In this document: positions 16,731-25,166 of the stretch, one piece after another
Numbering within the stretch: position 1 is the first letter of the stretch
Layout of the letters: every line of letters starts with the position of its first letter
DNA from: Glycomyces sambucus
Lineage (GTDB): Bacteria; Actinomycetota; Actinomycetes; Mycobacteriales; Micromonosporaceae
Assembly (NCBI RefSeq): GCF_900102815.1
Contig: NZ_FNGF01000003.1
Span: forward strand, 372,001 to 436,000
Direction of reading: 5' to 3'
DNA: 64,000 bases
Notes under the pieces: generated by a model
Database searches by the model: none
Seen by the model: only the letters and a program-made list of their open reading frames with translations
Told to the model about the DNA's origin: nothing
Program-made: the position numbers and the translations under genes

Positions 16731-18302
16731 TCAGTACGCGCCCTTTCGGCGCAATACTACGGCGACCGTGCGGAACAGGATCTGGAGGTCGGTCGTGAGG
16801 GACCAATTGTCGACGTAGTACAGGTCCAGGCGGACCGCGTCGTCCCAGGACAGGTCGGAGCGGCCCGAGACCTGCCACAGGCCGGTGATGCCGGGGCGCA
16901 CGAGCAGGCGCCGGCGCACGTCGCCGAGGAAGTCGCCGTTCTCGGCCGGGAGCGGCCGGGGGCCGACCAGGCTCATCTCGCCGCGGACGACGTTGATCAG
17001 CTGCGGGAACTCGTCGATCGAGGTGCGGCGGAGCCACTTGCCGACCTTGGTGATGCGCGGGTCGTCCTTCATCTTGAACAGCAGGCCGTCGGTCTCGTTG
17101 TGCATCATGAGCGCGGCCTGGCGCTCCTCCGCGTCGATGTACATGGTGCGGAACTTCCAGCACGAGAACGTCTCGCCGTCGCGGCCGACGCGGTTCTGGC
17201 GGAAGAACACGGGCCCGGGGCTGTCGGCCTTGATGGCGATCGCCACGGCCAGGAACAGCGGCGACAGCAGGATCAGCCCGAACGTCGAGGAGGAGATGTC
17301 GAGGATGTTCTTGATCAGCCAGCCGATGCCGGAGATCTTCGGCTCCTCGACGTGCAGCAGCGGCAGGCCCTCGACGGGGCGGATGTGCACCCGGGGGCCG
17401 GCGATGTCGGTGAGCGCGGGGGCCACGACCAGGTCGCGGCCGGTCCCTTCGAGCTGCCAGGCGAGGCGGCGCAGGTCGGCGGCGTCGGCCGAGGCCGAGC
17501 CGCACACGGCGAGCGTGTCCGCTTCGAGGCGCTCGGCGCAGGTGACGACGTCGGTCCCGGCGAAGACCGGGACCGGGGTGTCGAGGTTGCGGACCGAGGA
17601 GGCGCCCTCGGTGACGTATATCCCCACGGGCACGAGGCCCGCGGCGGGCGCGCGGCGCACCGTCCGGTACACCTCCAGCGCCTCGGGGTAGGCGCCGATG
17701 AGCAGCACCCGCTGCACGCCCTTCCCGGCGAGGCGCATCTTGTGCAGGCCGTACCGGGCGCCGTAGCGGAAGCCGCACACGAGGACGGCCGCCACCAGGA
17801 GGATGACCGCGACCGCGACACGTGACACGTCGGCCTTGAAGGTCAGGGCCGCGAACGACACCAGGGCGAGCATGAACATGGAGGCGCGGATGACGCGCTT
17901 GAACTCCTCGTTGCCCATGCCGAAGTACCGGCGGTCGTAGGAGCCGGTGCCCCACAGGGCGAGCAGCCACGCGAGGGGCAGCACCAGCCAGACCGTCAGG
18001 TAGAAGAAGTGGAGCTGGTCGTCGGTGTTGAACCCGGCGGCCGGGGAGTGGGTGAGGTTGACGGCGATGACGGTGGCGAGCAGGGCGGCGAGCAGGTCGA
18101 CCCCGACGAGGGCGCCCTGGTAGTAGCGGTGCCAGTTCGAGGCGCGGACGAGGCGTCGCCAGGTGCGGCGGGTGGCGCCGTTCGTGACCAGCTGGGGGTC
18201 ACCGCCTACGCGAGCACCGGCCACCTGCGTCCCCGTCCGTCCGTACGGAACACTGCCACTTCCGTGGAGGTTGTTTGCTGGACGTTCCAGGCTCGTAGCC
18301 AC
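16731..18302 (-). CDS. Polyprenyl glycosylphosphotransferase (exopolysaccharide initiation)
   Basis: A 523-residue protein of the WbaP/CpsE type that loads the first sugar-1-phosphate onto undecaprenyl phosphate. There are four N-terminal helices (about 60-185), a CoA-binding-like Rossmann region (VQRVLLIGAYPEALEVYRTV), a fifth helix (LLSPLFLAVAIAIKA) and the catalytic bacterial sugar-transferase domain. The catalytic domain carries KADSPGPVFFRQNRVGRDG, FKMKDDPRITKVGKWLRR, TSIDEFPQLINV, MSLVGPRP and RPGITGLWQVSGRS. The GTG start at 18302 gives MATSLERP. It is probably the first gene of the leftward polysaccharide operon and faces a divergent glycosyltransferase. Confidence 0.93.
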   Translation of the reverse strand: MATSLERPANNLHGSGSVPYGRTGTQVAGARVGGDPQLVTNGATRRTWRRLVRASNWHRYYQGALVGVDLLAALLATVIAVNLTHSPAAGFNTDDQLHFFYLTVWLVLPLAWLLALWGTGSYDRRYFGMGNEEFKRVIRASMFMLALVSFAALTFKADVSRVAVAVILLVAAVLVCGFRYGARYGLHKMRLAGKGVQRVLLIGAYPEALEVYRTVRRAPAAGLVPVGIYVTEGASSVRNLDTPVPVFAGTDVVTCAERLEADTLAVCGSASADAADLRRLAWQLEGTGRDLVVAPALTDIAGPRVHIRPVEGLPLLHVEEPKISGIGWLIKNILDISSSTFGLILLSPLFLAVAIAIKADSPGPVFFRQNRVGRDGETFSCWKFRTMYIDAEERQAALMMHNETDGLLFKMKDDPRITKVGKWLRRTSIDEFPQLINVVRGEMSLVGPRPLPAENGDFLGDVRRRLLVRPGITGLWQVSGRSDLSWDDAVRLDLYYVDNWSLTTDLQILFRTVAVVLRRKGAY

Positions 18303-18471
18303 TGCACATCCCTGCGGTCGTCAGCTTACGGTGGAGGTGAGTGTCCGCGGGGGGAGATCGACGCTGCGTCTTCCGGGCGGCCCGCCGACACGGTACCCGA
18401 CAACCTACACCTATTCGGCTCCTGCGGTATCTTCGGCCGAGCTGAAAGCCGTTCCCGCCACCCCGTGCGAG

Positions 18472-18516
18472 GCAGCACCGTCAAGGACAGCACCGCGAAG
18501 GACAGCACCGTGAAGG
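18472..18516 (+). repeat. Three 15-bp tandem repeats carrying the ribosome-binding site
   Basis: The unit ACAGCACCGTGAAGG occurs three times with one or two changes (18472-18486, 18487-18501, 18502-18516). The AAGGA of the last copy is the probable Shine-Dalgarno site for the GTG at 18524. Confidence 0.85.
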
Positions 18517-18523
18517 AACACCT

Positions 18524-19675
18524 GTGAAGATCGTCGTCGCCCACAACCGGTACGCCTCGGCGCAGCCTTCGGGCGAGAACGTCATCGTGGACTACGAGAT
18601 CGGCGCCCTGCGCGAGGCCGGCGTCGAGGTGGTGCCCTTCCTGCGGTCCTCCGACGAGATCGGTTCCCTTCCCCCGCAAAGGAAGGCGATGCTCGCCGCC
18701 TCCCCCGTGCACGCGGCCGGCGTGCAGCGGCGCCTCGCCGAGCTCATCGAGCGCGAGCGCCCCGACCTCCTCCACCTGCACAACCCCTACCCGCTGCTGT
18801 CGCCGTCCGTGGTCCACACCGCGCACCGCGCCGGGATCAAAGTGGTCCAGACCATTCACAACTACCGGCACGACTGCATGAACGGGCTCTACTTCCGGGA
18901 CGGCCGCGACTGCCGCGACTGCCACGGGAAGCGCTGGAACGCGCCCGGCGTCGAGCACGCCTGCTACCGGGGCTCGCGCGCGCAGAGCGCCGTCATGGCC
19001 CTCACCCTCGGCGTCCACCGCGACACCTGGCGCTCGGTCGACCGGTTCATCGCGCTCACCGACGCCATGGCCGGGTACCTCAAGAGCATCGGCATGACCG
19101 ACGAGCAGATCCGCGTCAAACCCAACGCCGTCGCCGACCCCGGCGTGGCGCCCCTCGGCGAGGGCTTCCTGTTCAGCGCCCGCCTCGTCCCCGAGAAGGG
19201 CGTCGAACTCCTGCTCGACGCGTGGAAGAGGGCCCGGCCCGCGGTGCCGCTGCGCATCGCCGGGGACGGACCGCTCCGCGGCCTGGTCGAGGAGGCCGCC
19301 GCCGCCCACCCCGAGATCCACTACCTCGGGCAGCTCGACCCGGCCGCGCGCGACGCCGCCGTGGCCGCCTCCGCCGCCGTCGTCGTGCCCTCCATCTGGC
19401 AGGACATCCTGCCGACCTCCGGCATCGAGGCGCTCGCCGCCGGGCGCGCGGTCGTCGCCACCCGCATGGGCGGGGCGCCGTTCATCGCCGGTGAGGGCAC
19501 CCCCGCGCCCGCCGGGGTGGTGGCCGCACCGGACGCCGACGCGCTCGCCGCGGCCATCGCCGAGGTCGCGAAGGACCCGTCGTACGCCGCGAACGCGCGC
19601 GCCCGCTACGAGGCGGTGTTCGCGCCCGAGGTGACACTGCGCCGGCTCATCGAGATCTACGGGGAACTGCTCTAG
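18524..19675 (+). CDS. GT4-family glycosyltransferase
   Basis: A 383-residue GT-B fold glycosyltransferase. The N-terminal acceptor domain starts MKIVVAHNRYASAQPSGENV and includes DLLHLHNPYPLLSP. A Cys-rich insert, DCMNGLYFRDGRDCRDCHGK, is common in this subgroup. The donor domain has FLFSARLVPEKGVELLLDAW and PSIWQDILPTSGIEALAAGRAVV, the family EX7E region. It probably adds a sugar in the neighbouring polysaccharide pathway. The GTG start at 18524 lies just after the 15-bp repeats. Its stop overlaps that of the opposing phosphatidyltransferase by 4 bp. Confidence 0.92.
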   Translation: MKIVVAHNRYASAQPSGENVIVDYEIGALREAGVEVVPFLRSSDEIGSLPPQRKAMLAASPVHAAGVQRRLAELIERERPDLLHLHNPYPLLSPSVVHTAHRAGIKVVQTIHNYRHDCMNGLYFRDGRDCRDCHGKRWNAPGVEHACYRGSRAQSAVMALTLGVHRDTWRSVDRFIALTDAMAGYLKSIGMTDEQIRVKPNAVADPGVAPLGEGFLFSARLVPEKGVELLLDAWKRARPAVPLRIAGDGPLRGLVEEAAAAHPEIHYLGQLDPAARDAAVAASAAVVVPSIWQDILPTSGIEALAAGRAVVATRMGGAPFIAGEGTPAPAGVVAAPDADALAAAIAEVAKDPSYAANARARYEAVFAPEVTLRRLIEIYGELL

Positions 19676-20373
19676 CGCAGCGTCGCCCGCGCGCTCACCG
19701 CGATGCTCGCCAAGAGGAACAGTCCGTTCACCGCACCGAGGCACAGCATCACGGCCGCCATCGACTCGGGCCACATCAGCGCGAGCGCGATGACGACGAT
19801 GACGAACCCGTAGTCGCGCACCAGCTTCACCAGCCGCACCGCGATGCTCGTGCTCGTCACCATCGACACCGACGCGTCGTCCTTCGCCATGACCGCGGTG
19901 ACGAGGTTCGTCATCCACAGGGCCGCGAACGCCGCGCCGCACCACGCGGGCACCCACGGCGTGTACGCGTCGACCACCGCGACCACCACCGCGACCACGG
20001 ACGCCTGGATGGCGACGTCGCTGAGGATGTCGACCCGCGCCCCGGCGTCGGAGCCGGTGCCGGTGACGCGCGCGAGCTGCCCGTCGGCGCAGTCGAGCAT
20101 GTAGGCGGCGTGCCACAGCACGAGCGCGCCGAGGGCCGCCGGCCACCACGGGGCGCCGTCGCGCGCCAGCGGGATGTAGGCGATGACGGCGGCGCTCGTG
20201 GCGAGCCCGATCACCAGGTTGAGGAGCGTGAGGTGGGTCGGCTTCAGGCCGAGTCGCCATGCGGCGTAAGCGAAGAACGCACCGCCGCGCTGGTCGAGGA
20301 GGGTGGCGAGGCCGCCGCCGCGGTGGGCGGCGAGGAAGTCGGCGGGCCGGCGGGACGGGCGCTGTTCGGACAC
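19672..20373 (-). CDS. CDP-alcohol phosphatidyltransferase
   Basis: A 233-residue integral membrane enzyme with about six helices. The catalytic signature D-x2-DG-x2-AR-x8-G-x3-D-x3-D is present as DCADGQLAR followed by GARVDILSD, giving the di-metal Asp set. Such enzymes join a CDP-activated lipid to an alcohol such as inositol phosphate or glycerol phosphate. The substrate cannot be told from sequence, but linkage to glycan genes would fit a phospho-polyol or lipid-carrier step. It overlaps the GT4 gene tail to tail. Confidence 0.9.
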   Translation of the reverse strand: MSEQRPSRRPADFLAAHRGGGLATLLDQRGGAFFAYAAWRLGLKPTHLTLLNLVIGLATSAAVIAYIPLARDGAPWWPAALGALVLWHAAYMLDCADGQLARVTGTGSDAGARVDILSDVAIQASVVAVVVAVVDAYTPWVPAWCGAAFAALWMTNLVTAVMAKDDASVSMVTSTSIAVRLVKLVRDYGFVIVVIALALMWPESMAAVMLCLGAVNGLFLLASIAVSARATLR

Positions 20374-20634
20374 GCGGCGATCCTATCGGGGCGGGCGGCG
20401 GGCCCGGGGTGGTGCGGGGCGGTGGCGCCGGTCGCAACGCTGCCGACCTGCCTCGCGACGCAACGTCGCCGGGCGGGACCCCGTTGTGTCAAGATCCCGA
20501 CACCACCACTGCGGACGACTCCCTAATATGAGCGCGACGTACACCATTTGGGACGAAACAACTTCTCCTTTGGTAGCCAGCGCATGACCAAGCGTCCTAG
20601 AGTTGATGGACGTTCGATTCCTGGGGAGGAACAT

Positions 20635-22131
20635 ATGGGCGACGAGGTGAGCGGCTCTGCCTTGAAGCACTGGGATCACCCCGCGTACTCGGCGAGACTC
20701 CAGGCGGGACGGGCGGCCCTCGCGCAGTTGCTCTCCGAGGAGCGCCTGGACCGGGGCAGACCGATGACCGGGCTCGAACTGGAGCTGGATCTCCTTGAGC
20801 CCGACGGGAGTCCGGCGTTCGCGAACGACGCGGTGCTGGAGCACCTGCGCACCTCGGGCGAGGAGGACGCGCTCTACGGGGCCCAGCACGAGCTGGGCGC
20901 GTTCAACATCGAGCTGAACCTGCCGCCGCGGCTCCTGGACGGGGCCGGGCTCACCTGGTACGAGAGCGACCTCGCGGCGGTGCTCGCGGAGGTGCGGGAG
21001 GCGGCCGGGAAGGCCGGGGTGCAGATCTGTCCGATCGGGACGATGCCGACGCTGTTCACCGACCACATGGGAGTGGACGCGCTCTCGAGCGCGCGGCGGT
21101 ACCGGATCCTCAACGAGGAGATCATGTCCCAGCGCGGGGAGGACCTGCGCATCGACATCCGGGGCGCGGAGTCGGTGGACTTCACGTCCTCGTCGATCGC
21201 GCCGGAGTCGGCGAACACGTCGGTGCAGTTCCACCTCCAGGTGGCGCCGGAGGACTTCGCGCGGCACTGGAACGCGGCGCAGGCGTTCGCGGGCGTGCAG
21301 GTGGCGACGGCGGCGAACTCGCCGTACCTGTTCGGGCGCCAGCTGTGGGCCGAGACGCGGGTGATCCTGTTCGAGCAGGGCACCGACACGCGGCGGGCGA
21401 ACCAGCGGGCGGCGGGCGCGAAGCCGCGGGCGTGGTTCGGGGAGCGGTGGATCGGCGGCGTCCTGGACCTGTTCGACGAGAACTACCGGCACTTCGCGCC
21501 GCTTTTACCGCTGTGCGACGAGGAGGACCCCGAGGCGGTCGTGTCGCGCGGCGGGGTCCCGACGCTCCAGGAGCTGCGGTACCACAACGGGACCGTGTAC
21601 CGGTGGAACCGCCCGGTGTACGACGTGCACCGGGGGCGTCCCCATGTGCGCGTGGAGAACCGGGTGGTCGCGGCGGGGCCGACGGCGATCGACATCTGCG
21701 CGAACATGGCGCTGTTCTACGGCCTGGTGGCGTACTTCGCGGACGCGCCGGTGCCGCTGAGCGAGCGGTTCGAGTTCGCGACGGCGGCGGCGAACTTCCG
21801 CGCGGCGGCGCGGCACGGGATCAACGCCGACCAGGTGTGGCCGGGGATGGGGCTGGTCCCGGTGCGGCGCCTGGTCCTGGAGGAGCTGCTGCCGAAGGCC
21901 GCGGAGGGGCTGTCGTCGCTGGGCGTCGGGGGCCGGGACGTGGACCGGTACCTGGGGGTGGTCGAGGCGCGGTGCCGCCGGGGCGTGAACGGCGCGACCT
22001 GGCAGGTCGCGCGGGTGCAGGTCGCCGAGCACCGGCAGCGGCTGGAGCGGCGGGACGCGCTGCGGGCGATGGTGCTCGACTACGCGGCGCGCTCGGCGGA
22101 CGGGCGCCCGGTCCACGAGTGGGACCTGTGA
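20635..22131 (+). CDS. Glutamate-cysteine ligase (GCS2-type) homologue
   Basis: A 498-residue soluble protein matching the long actinobacterial GCS2 subgroup. MTGLELELDLL, ELGAFNIELNLPP, SANTSVQFHLQV, WFGERWI and LHNGTVYRWNRPVY-like segments (RYHNGTVYRWNRPVYD) followed by HVRVENRV are the conserved ATP- and glutamate-binding regions. The family forms gamma-glutamyl bonds with cysteine or other amines. Actinomycetes mostly make mycothiol, so the true acceptor may differ, for example ergothioneine or an antibiotic pathway. ATG 20635 follows GGGGAGGA. It is monocistronic with its own terminator. Confidence 0.85.
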   Translation: MGDEVSGSALKHWDHPAYSARLQAGRAALAQLLSEERLDRGRPMTGLELELDLLEPDGSPAFANDAVLEHLRTSGEEDALYGAQHELGAFNIELNLPPRLLDGAGLTWYESDLAAVLAEVREAAGKAGVQICPIGTMPTLFTDHMGVDALSSARRYRILNEEIMSQRGEDLRIDIRGAESVDFTSSSIAPESANTSVQFHLQVAPEDFARHWNAAQAFAGVQVATAANSPYLFGRQLWAETRVILFEQGTDTRRANQRAAGAKPRAWFGERWIGGVLDLFDENYRHFAPLLPLCDEEDPEAVVSRGGVPTLQELRYHNGTVYRWNRPVYDVHRGRPHVRVENRVVAAGPTAIDICANMALFYGLVAYFADAPVPLSERFEFATAAANFRAAARHGINADQVWPGMGLVPVRRLVLEELLPKAAEGLSSLGVGGRDVDRYLGVVEARCRRGVNGATWQVARVQVAEHRQRLERRDALRAMVLDYAARSADGRPVHEWDL

Positions 22132-22143
22132 GAGCAAGAGCAT

Positions 22144-22176
22144 GAAGCGGCCGGGCCCGATGGGCCCGGCCGCTTC
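22144..22176. terminator. Bidirectional terminator-like hairpin
   Basis: A perfect 15-bp inverted repeat with a 3-nt loop lies between the converging GCS2 and membrane-protein genes. Confidence 0.8.
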
Positions 22177-22205
22177 CGCTTGCGCTGCTCGCCGTCCGGT
22201 ACCGC

Positions 22206-23492
22206 CTACTCCTCGGCGTCGTCCTCGGAGTTGATCTTGCGGCGGGTGCGGGCGGTGGTCTTCTTGGCGCGCCGGTTCGGCTTGGGGGCCTCTTCCTTGG
22301 GCTCGTCCATGTCGACGGCCTTGAGCTCCTGCACCCAGTCGACGTCGGGGTTGGGGGTGTCGTCGCCCTCCTGCGGCTCCCATTCGGCGCGCTTCTGCGC
22401 CTCCTGCTTGGCGGCGCGCTCGGAGTCCTTCGCGATCTGCTTCTCGCGGCGGGTGGGGCGCTTGGGCCGCGCGGGGGTCGCGGGCGCGGCGGGCAGGTCC
22501 TTGGTGGTGTCCTGGCCGTCGTCGTAGGCGGTGGCCGGGGCGGGGACGGTCCAGCCGGGGACGGACTCGGTGAGCCCGGCGGGGGTCTCGCGGACCTCCT
22601 CGGCGCGGTCGTCGATCTGGCCGCCCCCCTTGGGGAGCGCGCACACGACGAGGGAGCCCAGGAGCCCGGCGATGGCGGCGTACGGGCCGACGAGCATGAC
22701 GGCGAGGGACTCGGCGTTGTCGAGGCGGGAGGGCCCGGCGACGAGGTGGGCGACGGTGACGATGAGGGGCCCGGCGATGCCCGAGGCCGCGGCGATGCGG
22801 TACCCGGAGCTGGAGATGTGGCTGCGGCGCGCGAACGCGGCGACCACGGCGCCGATGACGAGCGAGCCGGTCACGAACGGGATCGCGATGGAGAATCCGC
22901 GGGTGCCCAGGAACGTGTCGGACCCGGCCCACGAGCCCCACACGGCGAGCTCGGTGACCGGGGAGACCCGGTCGCCGACCTCCACGAACACGGCGAGGAT
23001 CGCCAGGAGCCACACCAGGGCGGCGGAGGCGCCGACGTTGACGGCCACGGACCGGGAGGACAGGCCGATGAGCGCCAGCGCGAACCCGACCGCGGCGCCG
23101 AGGCCGGCGGCGATGAGCGGGTCGACGGGGAAGCTGGTGAACACCGCGCCCTGCTCGGCCGAGAGGGCGACGAGCGGGCCGACGGTGAACGCGCCGGCGG
23201 CGGAGGCGAGGACCGCGGCGAAGCGGGTCGCGGGGGTGGAGTGGGCGGCGGCCCGGGAGCCGATGGCGCCGGAGGCGAGGCCGCCGACGACGCAGGAGGC
23301 GGCCGTGAACCACGCGACCCACGCGAGGTTGGCGTTCCAGCGGTAGTCGAGGACGGGGTCGGCGGCCCCGGGGGCCGCGTCGGCCCAGGAGAGGAGCCCG
23401 AAGCCGTAGGCCAGGCCGAGCTGGGCGAGCGCGGCGAGCGCCGCGACCGCGAACCCGGCGCCGACGGTCTTCGCGGCGGATCTAGGTGACAT
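22206..23492 (-). CDS. Large Ala-rich multi-pass membrane protein with a charged C-terminal tail
   Basis: A 428-residue protein with about nine hydrophobic helices in the first 300 residues and a 130-residue cytoplasmic tail rich in Lys, Arg and Glu (RPTRREKQIAKDSERAAKQE, then RRAKKTTARTRRKINSEDDAEE). I recognise no catalytic motif. Similar membrane proteins with basic tails are common and uncharacterised in actinomycetes. I chose ATG 23492 (MSPRSAAKT), which precedes the first helix directly; the open frame extends upstream without similarity to a leader. It lies divergent from glyA. Confidence 0.75.
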   Translation of the reverse strand: MSPRSAAKTVGAGFAVAALAALAQLGLAYGFGLLSWADAAPGAADPVLDYRWNANLAWVAWFTAASCVVGGLASGAIGSRAAAHSTPATRFAAVLASAAGAFTVGPLVALSAEQGAVFTSFPVDPLIAAGLGAAVGFALALIGLSSRSVAVNVGASAALVWLLAILAVFVEVGDRVSPVTELAVWGSWAGSDTFLGTRGFSIAIPFVTGSLVIGAVVAAFARRSHISSSGYRIAAASGIAGPLIVTVAHLVAGPSRLDNAESLAVMLVGPYAAIAGLLGSLVVCALPKGGGQIDDRAEEVRETPAGLTESVPGWTVPAPATAYDDGQDTTKDLPAAPATPARPKRPTRREKQIAKDSERAAKQEAQKRAEWEPQEGDDTPNPDVDWVQELKAVDMDEPKEEAPKPNRRAKKTTARTRRKINSEDDAEE

Positions 23493-23682
23493 ACGTCGCA
23501 CGCTACTGCGTGTACGCAATGGAGTCTCGCACGGCCGATCGCGTGAGGGCGCGGGCGCCCGCGCCGTCTCACACGCGGGGAAACGGGCGGGGCCCGGACC
23601 GGCCCCTCCGGCTATGCTCGGACCATCAAGGCCACCTGCCCGGTCGCCGTGCGAGATCATGCCGATCAGCGAGGAGCATTGC

Positions 23683-24957
23683 ATGTCCGACGCCTACGAG
23701 GCCCTCACCGCGAAGCTCGCGGCCGCCGACCCCGAGATCGAACGGCTCATCGAGGCCGAGGGTCGCCGCGAGTCCGAGAAGATCCGCCTCATCGCGTCCG
23801 AGAACTACGTGTCCCAGGCGGTCATGGAGGCCACGGGCTCGATCCTGACGAACAAGTACTCCGAGGGGTACGCCGGGAAGCGCTACTACGAGGGCCAGCA
23901 GTTCATCGACCCCGTGGAGCAGCTCGCGATCGACCGGGCGAAGGCCCTGTTCGGCGCGGAGCACGCGAACGTGCAGCCGTACTCGGGCAGCCCGGCGAAC
24001 CTGGCCGTGTACATGGCGTTCCTGAACCCGGGCGACAAGGTCCTGGGCATGGGCCTGCCCGCGGGCGGGCACCTGACCCACGGGTCGAAGGTCTCGGCCA
24101 CCGGCAAGTGGTTCGACGCGGTCGCCTACGGGGTCCGCCGCGACACCGGGCGCATCGACCTCGACGAGGTCGCCGAGATCGCCCGCCGGGAGCGCCCGAA
24201 GCTCATCATCTGCGGCGGGACCGCGATCCCCCGCACCGTCGACTTCGCGGGCTTCGCGGCCATCGCCGAGGAGGTCGGCGCGGTGCTCATGGCCGACATC
24301 GCGCACATCGCCGGGCTCGTCGCCGGCGGCGCGCACCCGACGCCGGTCGGGCACGCCGACGTGGTCACCACGACCACGCACAAGACGCTCCGCGGCCCGC
24401 GCGGCGCGATGATCCTCACGACCGAGGAGCACGCGAAGGCGATCGACAAGGCCGTGTTCCCCGGCCTCCAGGGCGGCCCGCACAACCACACCACCGCGGC
24501 GATCGCGGTGGCGCTGCGCGAGGCGGCGACCGAGGCGTTCAAGGAGTACGCGGCGCAGATCGTGAAGAACGCGAAGGCGCTCGCGGCGGGCCTGACGGCG
24601 CGCGGCTTCGACCTGGTGTCGGGCGGCACGGACAACCACCTGATCCTCGCGGACCTCACCTCGAAGGACATCGGCGGGAAGCCGGCGGCGAAGGCCCTGG
24701 ACGCGGCGGGCATCGAGCTGAACTTCAACTCGGTCCCGTTCGACACGCGCAAGCCGTTCGACCCGTCGGGGCTGCGCATCGGCACCTCGTCGGTGACGAC
24801 CCGCGGCATGACCGAGGGCGACATGGACCTCATCGCCGGGTGGATCGACCGGGCCGTCGCGGCGGCGAAGGACGGCAAGGACGCGGAGCTGGAGTCGATC
24901 GCGGGCGAGATCCGCGAGCACACGAAGGCGTTCCCGATCCCGGGCTGGCAGGCGTAA
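23683..24957 (+). CDS. glyA: Serine hydroxymethyltransferase
   Basis: A 424-residue PLP enzyme that interconverts serine and glycine and charges tetrahydrofolate with one-carbon units. LIASENYVSQAVMEATGS and the TNKYSEGYAGKRYYEG block mark the substrate and folate site. TTTTHKTLRGPRG carries the PLP lysine, and PSGLRIGTSSVTTRGM closes the domain. ATG 23683 sits about 7 nt after GAGGAG; an ATG at 23659 is in frame but less well placed. It is functionally linked to the folB/folK genes through folate but far from them. Confidence 0.97.
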   Translation: MSDAYEALTAKLAAADPEIERLIEAEGRRESEKIRLIASENYVSQAVMEATGSILTNKYSEGYAGKRYYEGQQFIDPVEQLAIDRAKALFGAEHANVQPYSGSPANLAVYMAFLNPGDKVLGMGLPAGGHLTHGSKVSATGKWFDAVAYGVRRDTGRIDLDEVAEIARRERPKLIICGGTAIPRTVDFAGFAAIAEEVGAVLMADIAHIAGLVAGGAHPTPVGHADVVTTTTHKTLRGPRGAMILTTEEHAKAIDKAVFPGLQGGPHNHTTAAIAVALREAATEAFKEYAAQIVKNAKALAAGLTARGFDLVSGGTDNHLILADLTSKDIGGKPAAKALDAAGIELNFNSVPFDTRKPFDPSGLRIGTSSVTTRGMTEGDMDLIAGWIDRAVAAAKDGKDAELESIAGEIREHTKAFPIPGWQA

Positions 24958-24978
24958 CCGCCGCCCACCTGCGAGAAC

Positions 24979-25010
24979 AGGCGCTCCTCCACTCGGAGGG
25001 GCGCCTTTCG
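24979..25010 (+). terminator. Intrinsic terminator after glyA
   Basis: A 12-bp inverted repeat with one G-U pair (24979-24990 with 24995-25006) is followed by TTT. Confidence 0.8.
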
Positions 25011-25166
25011 CGTGTGCGCTGCGCCACGCCGCGGAAATTTCTCGAAGTCCGCTGCATCAGGTGCGGGACCGGCGGCGTCTAGTAGTCATCGAGTCCCCGC
25101 ACGGGAGCACCCACAAGGGACTGTCCACTCTCACCTGACGTTTCTCACCTGCCAAGGAATCCCGCC

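Noticed and set aside
18009..18527. Plus-strand frame ending in repeated STVKDSTAKD and overlapping the GT4 start
   Set aside because: Most of it is antisense to the phosphoglycosyltransferase. The repeated peptide only reflects the 15-bp DNA repeat, and there is no start signal in the intergenic part.
23493..23682. Riboswitch in front of glyA
   Set aside because: I could not find the conserved core of glycine, THF or ZTP riboswitches in this leader.
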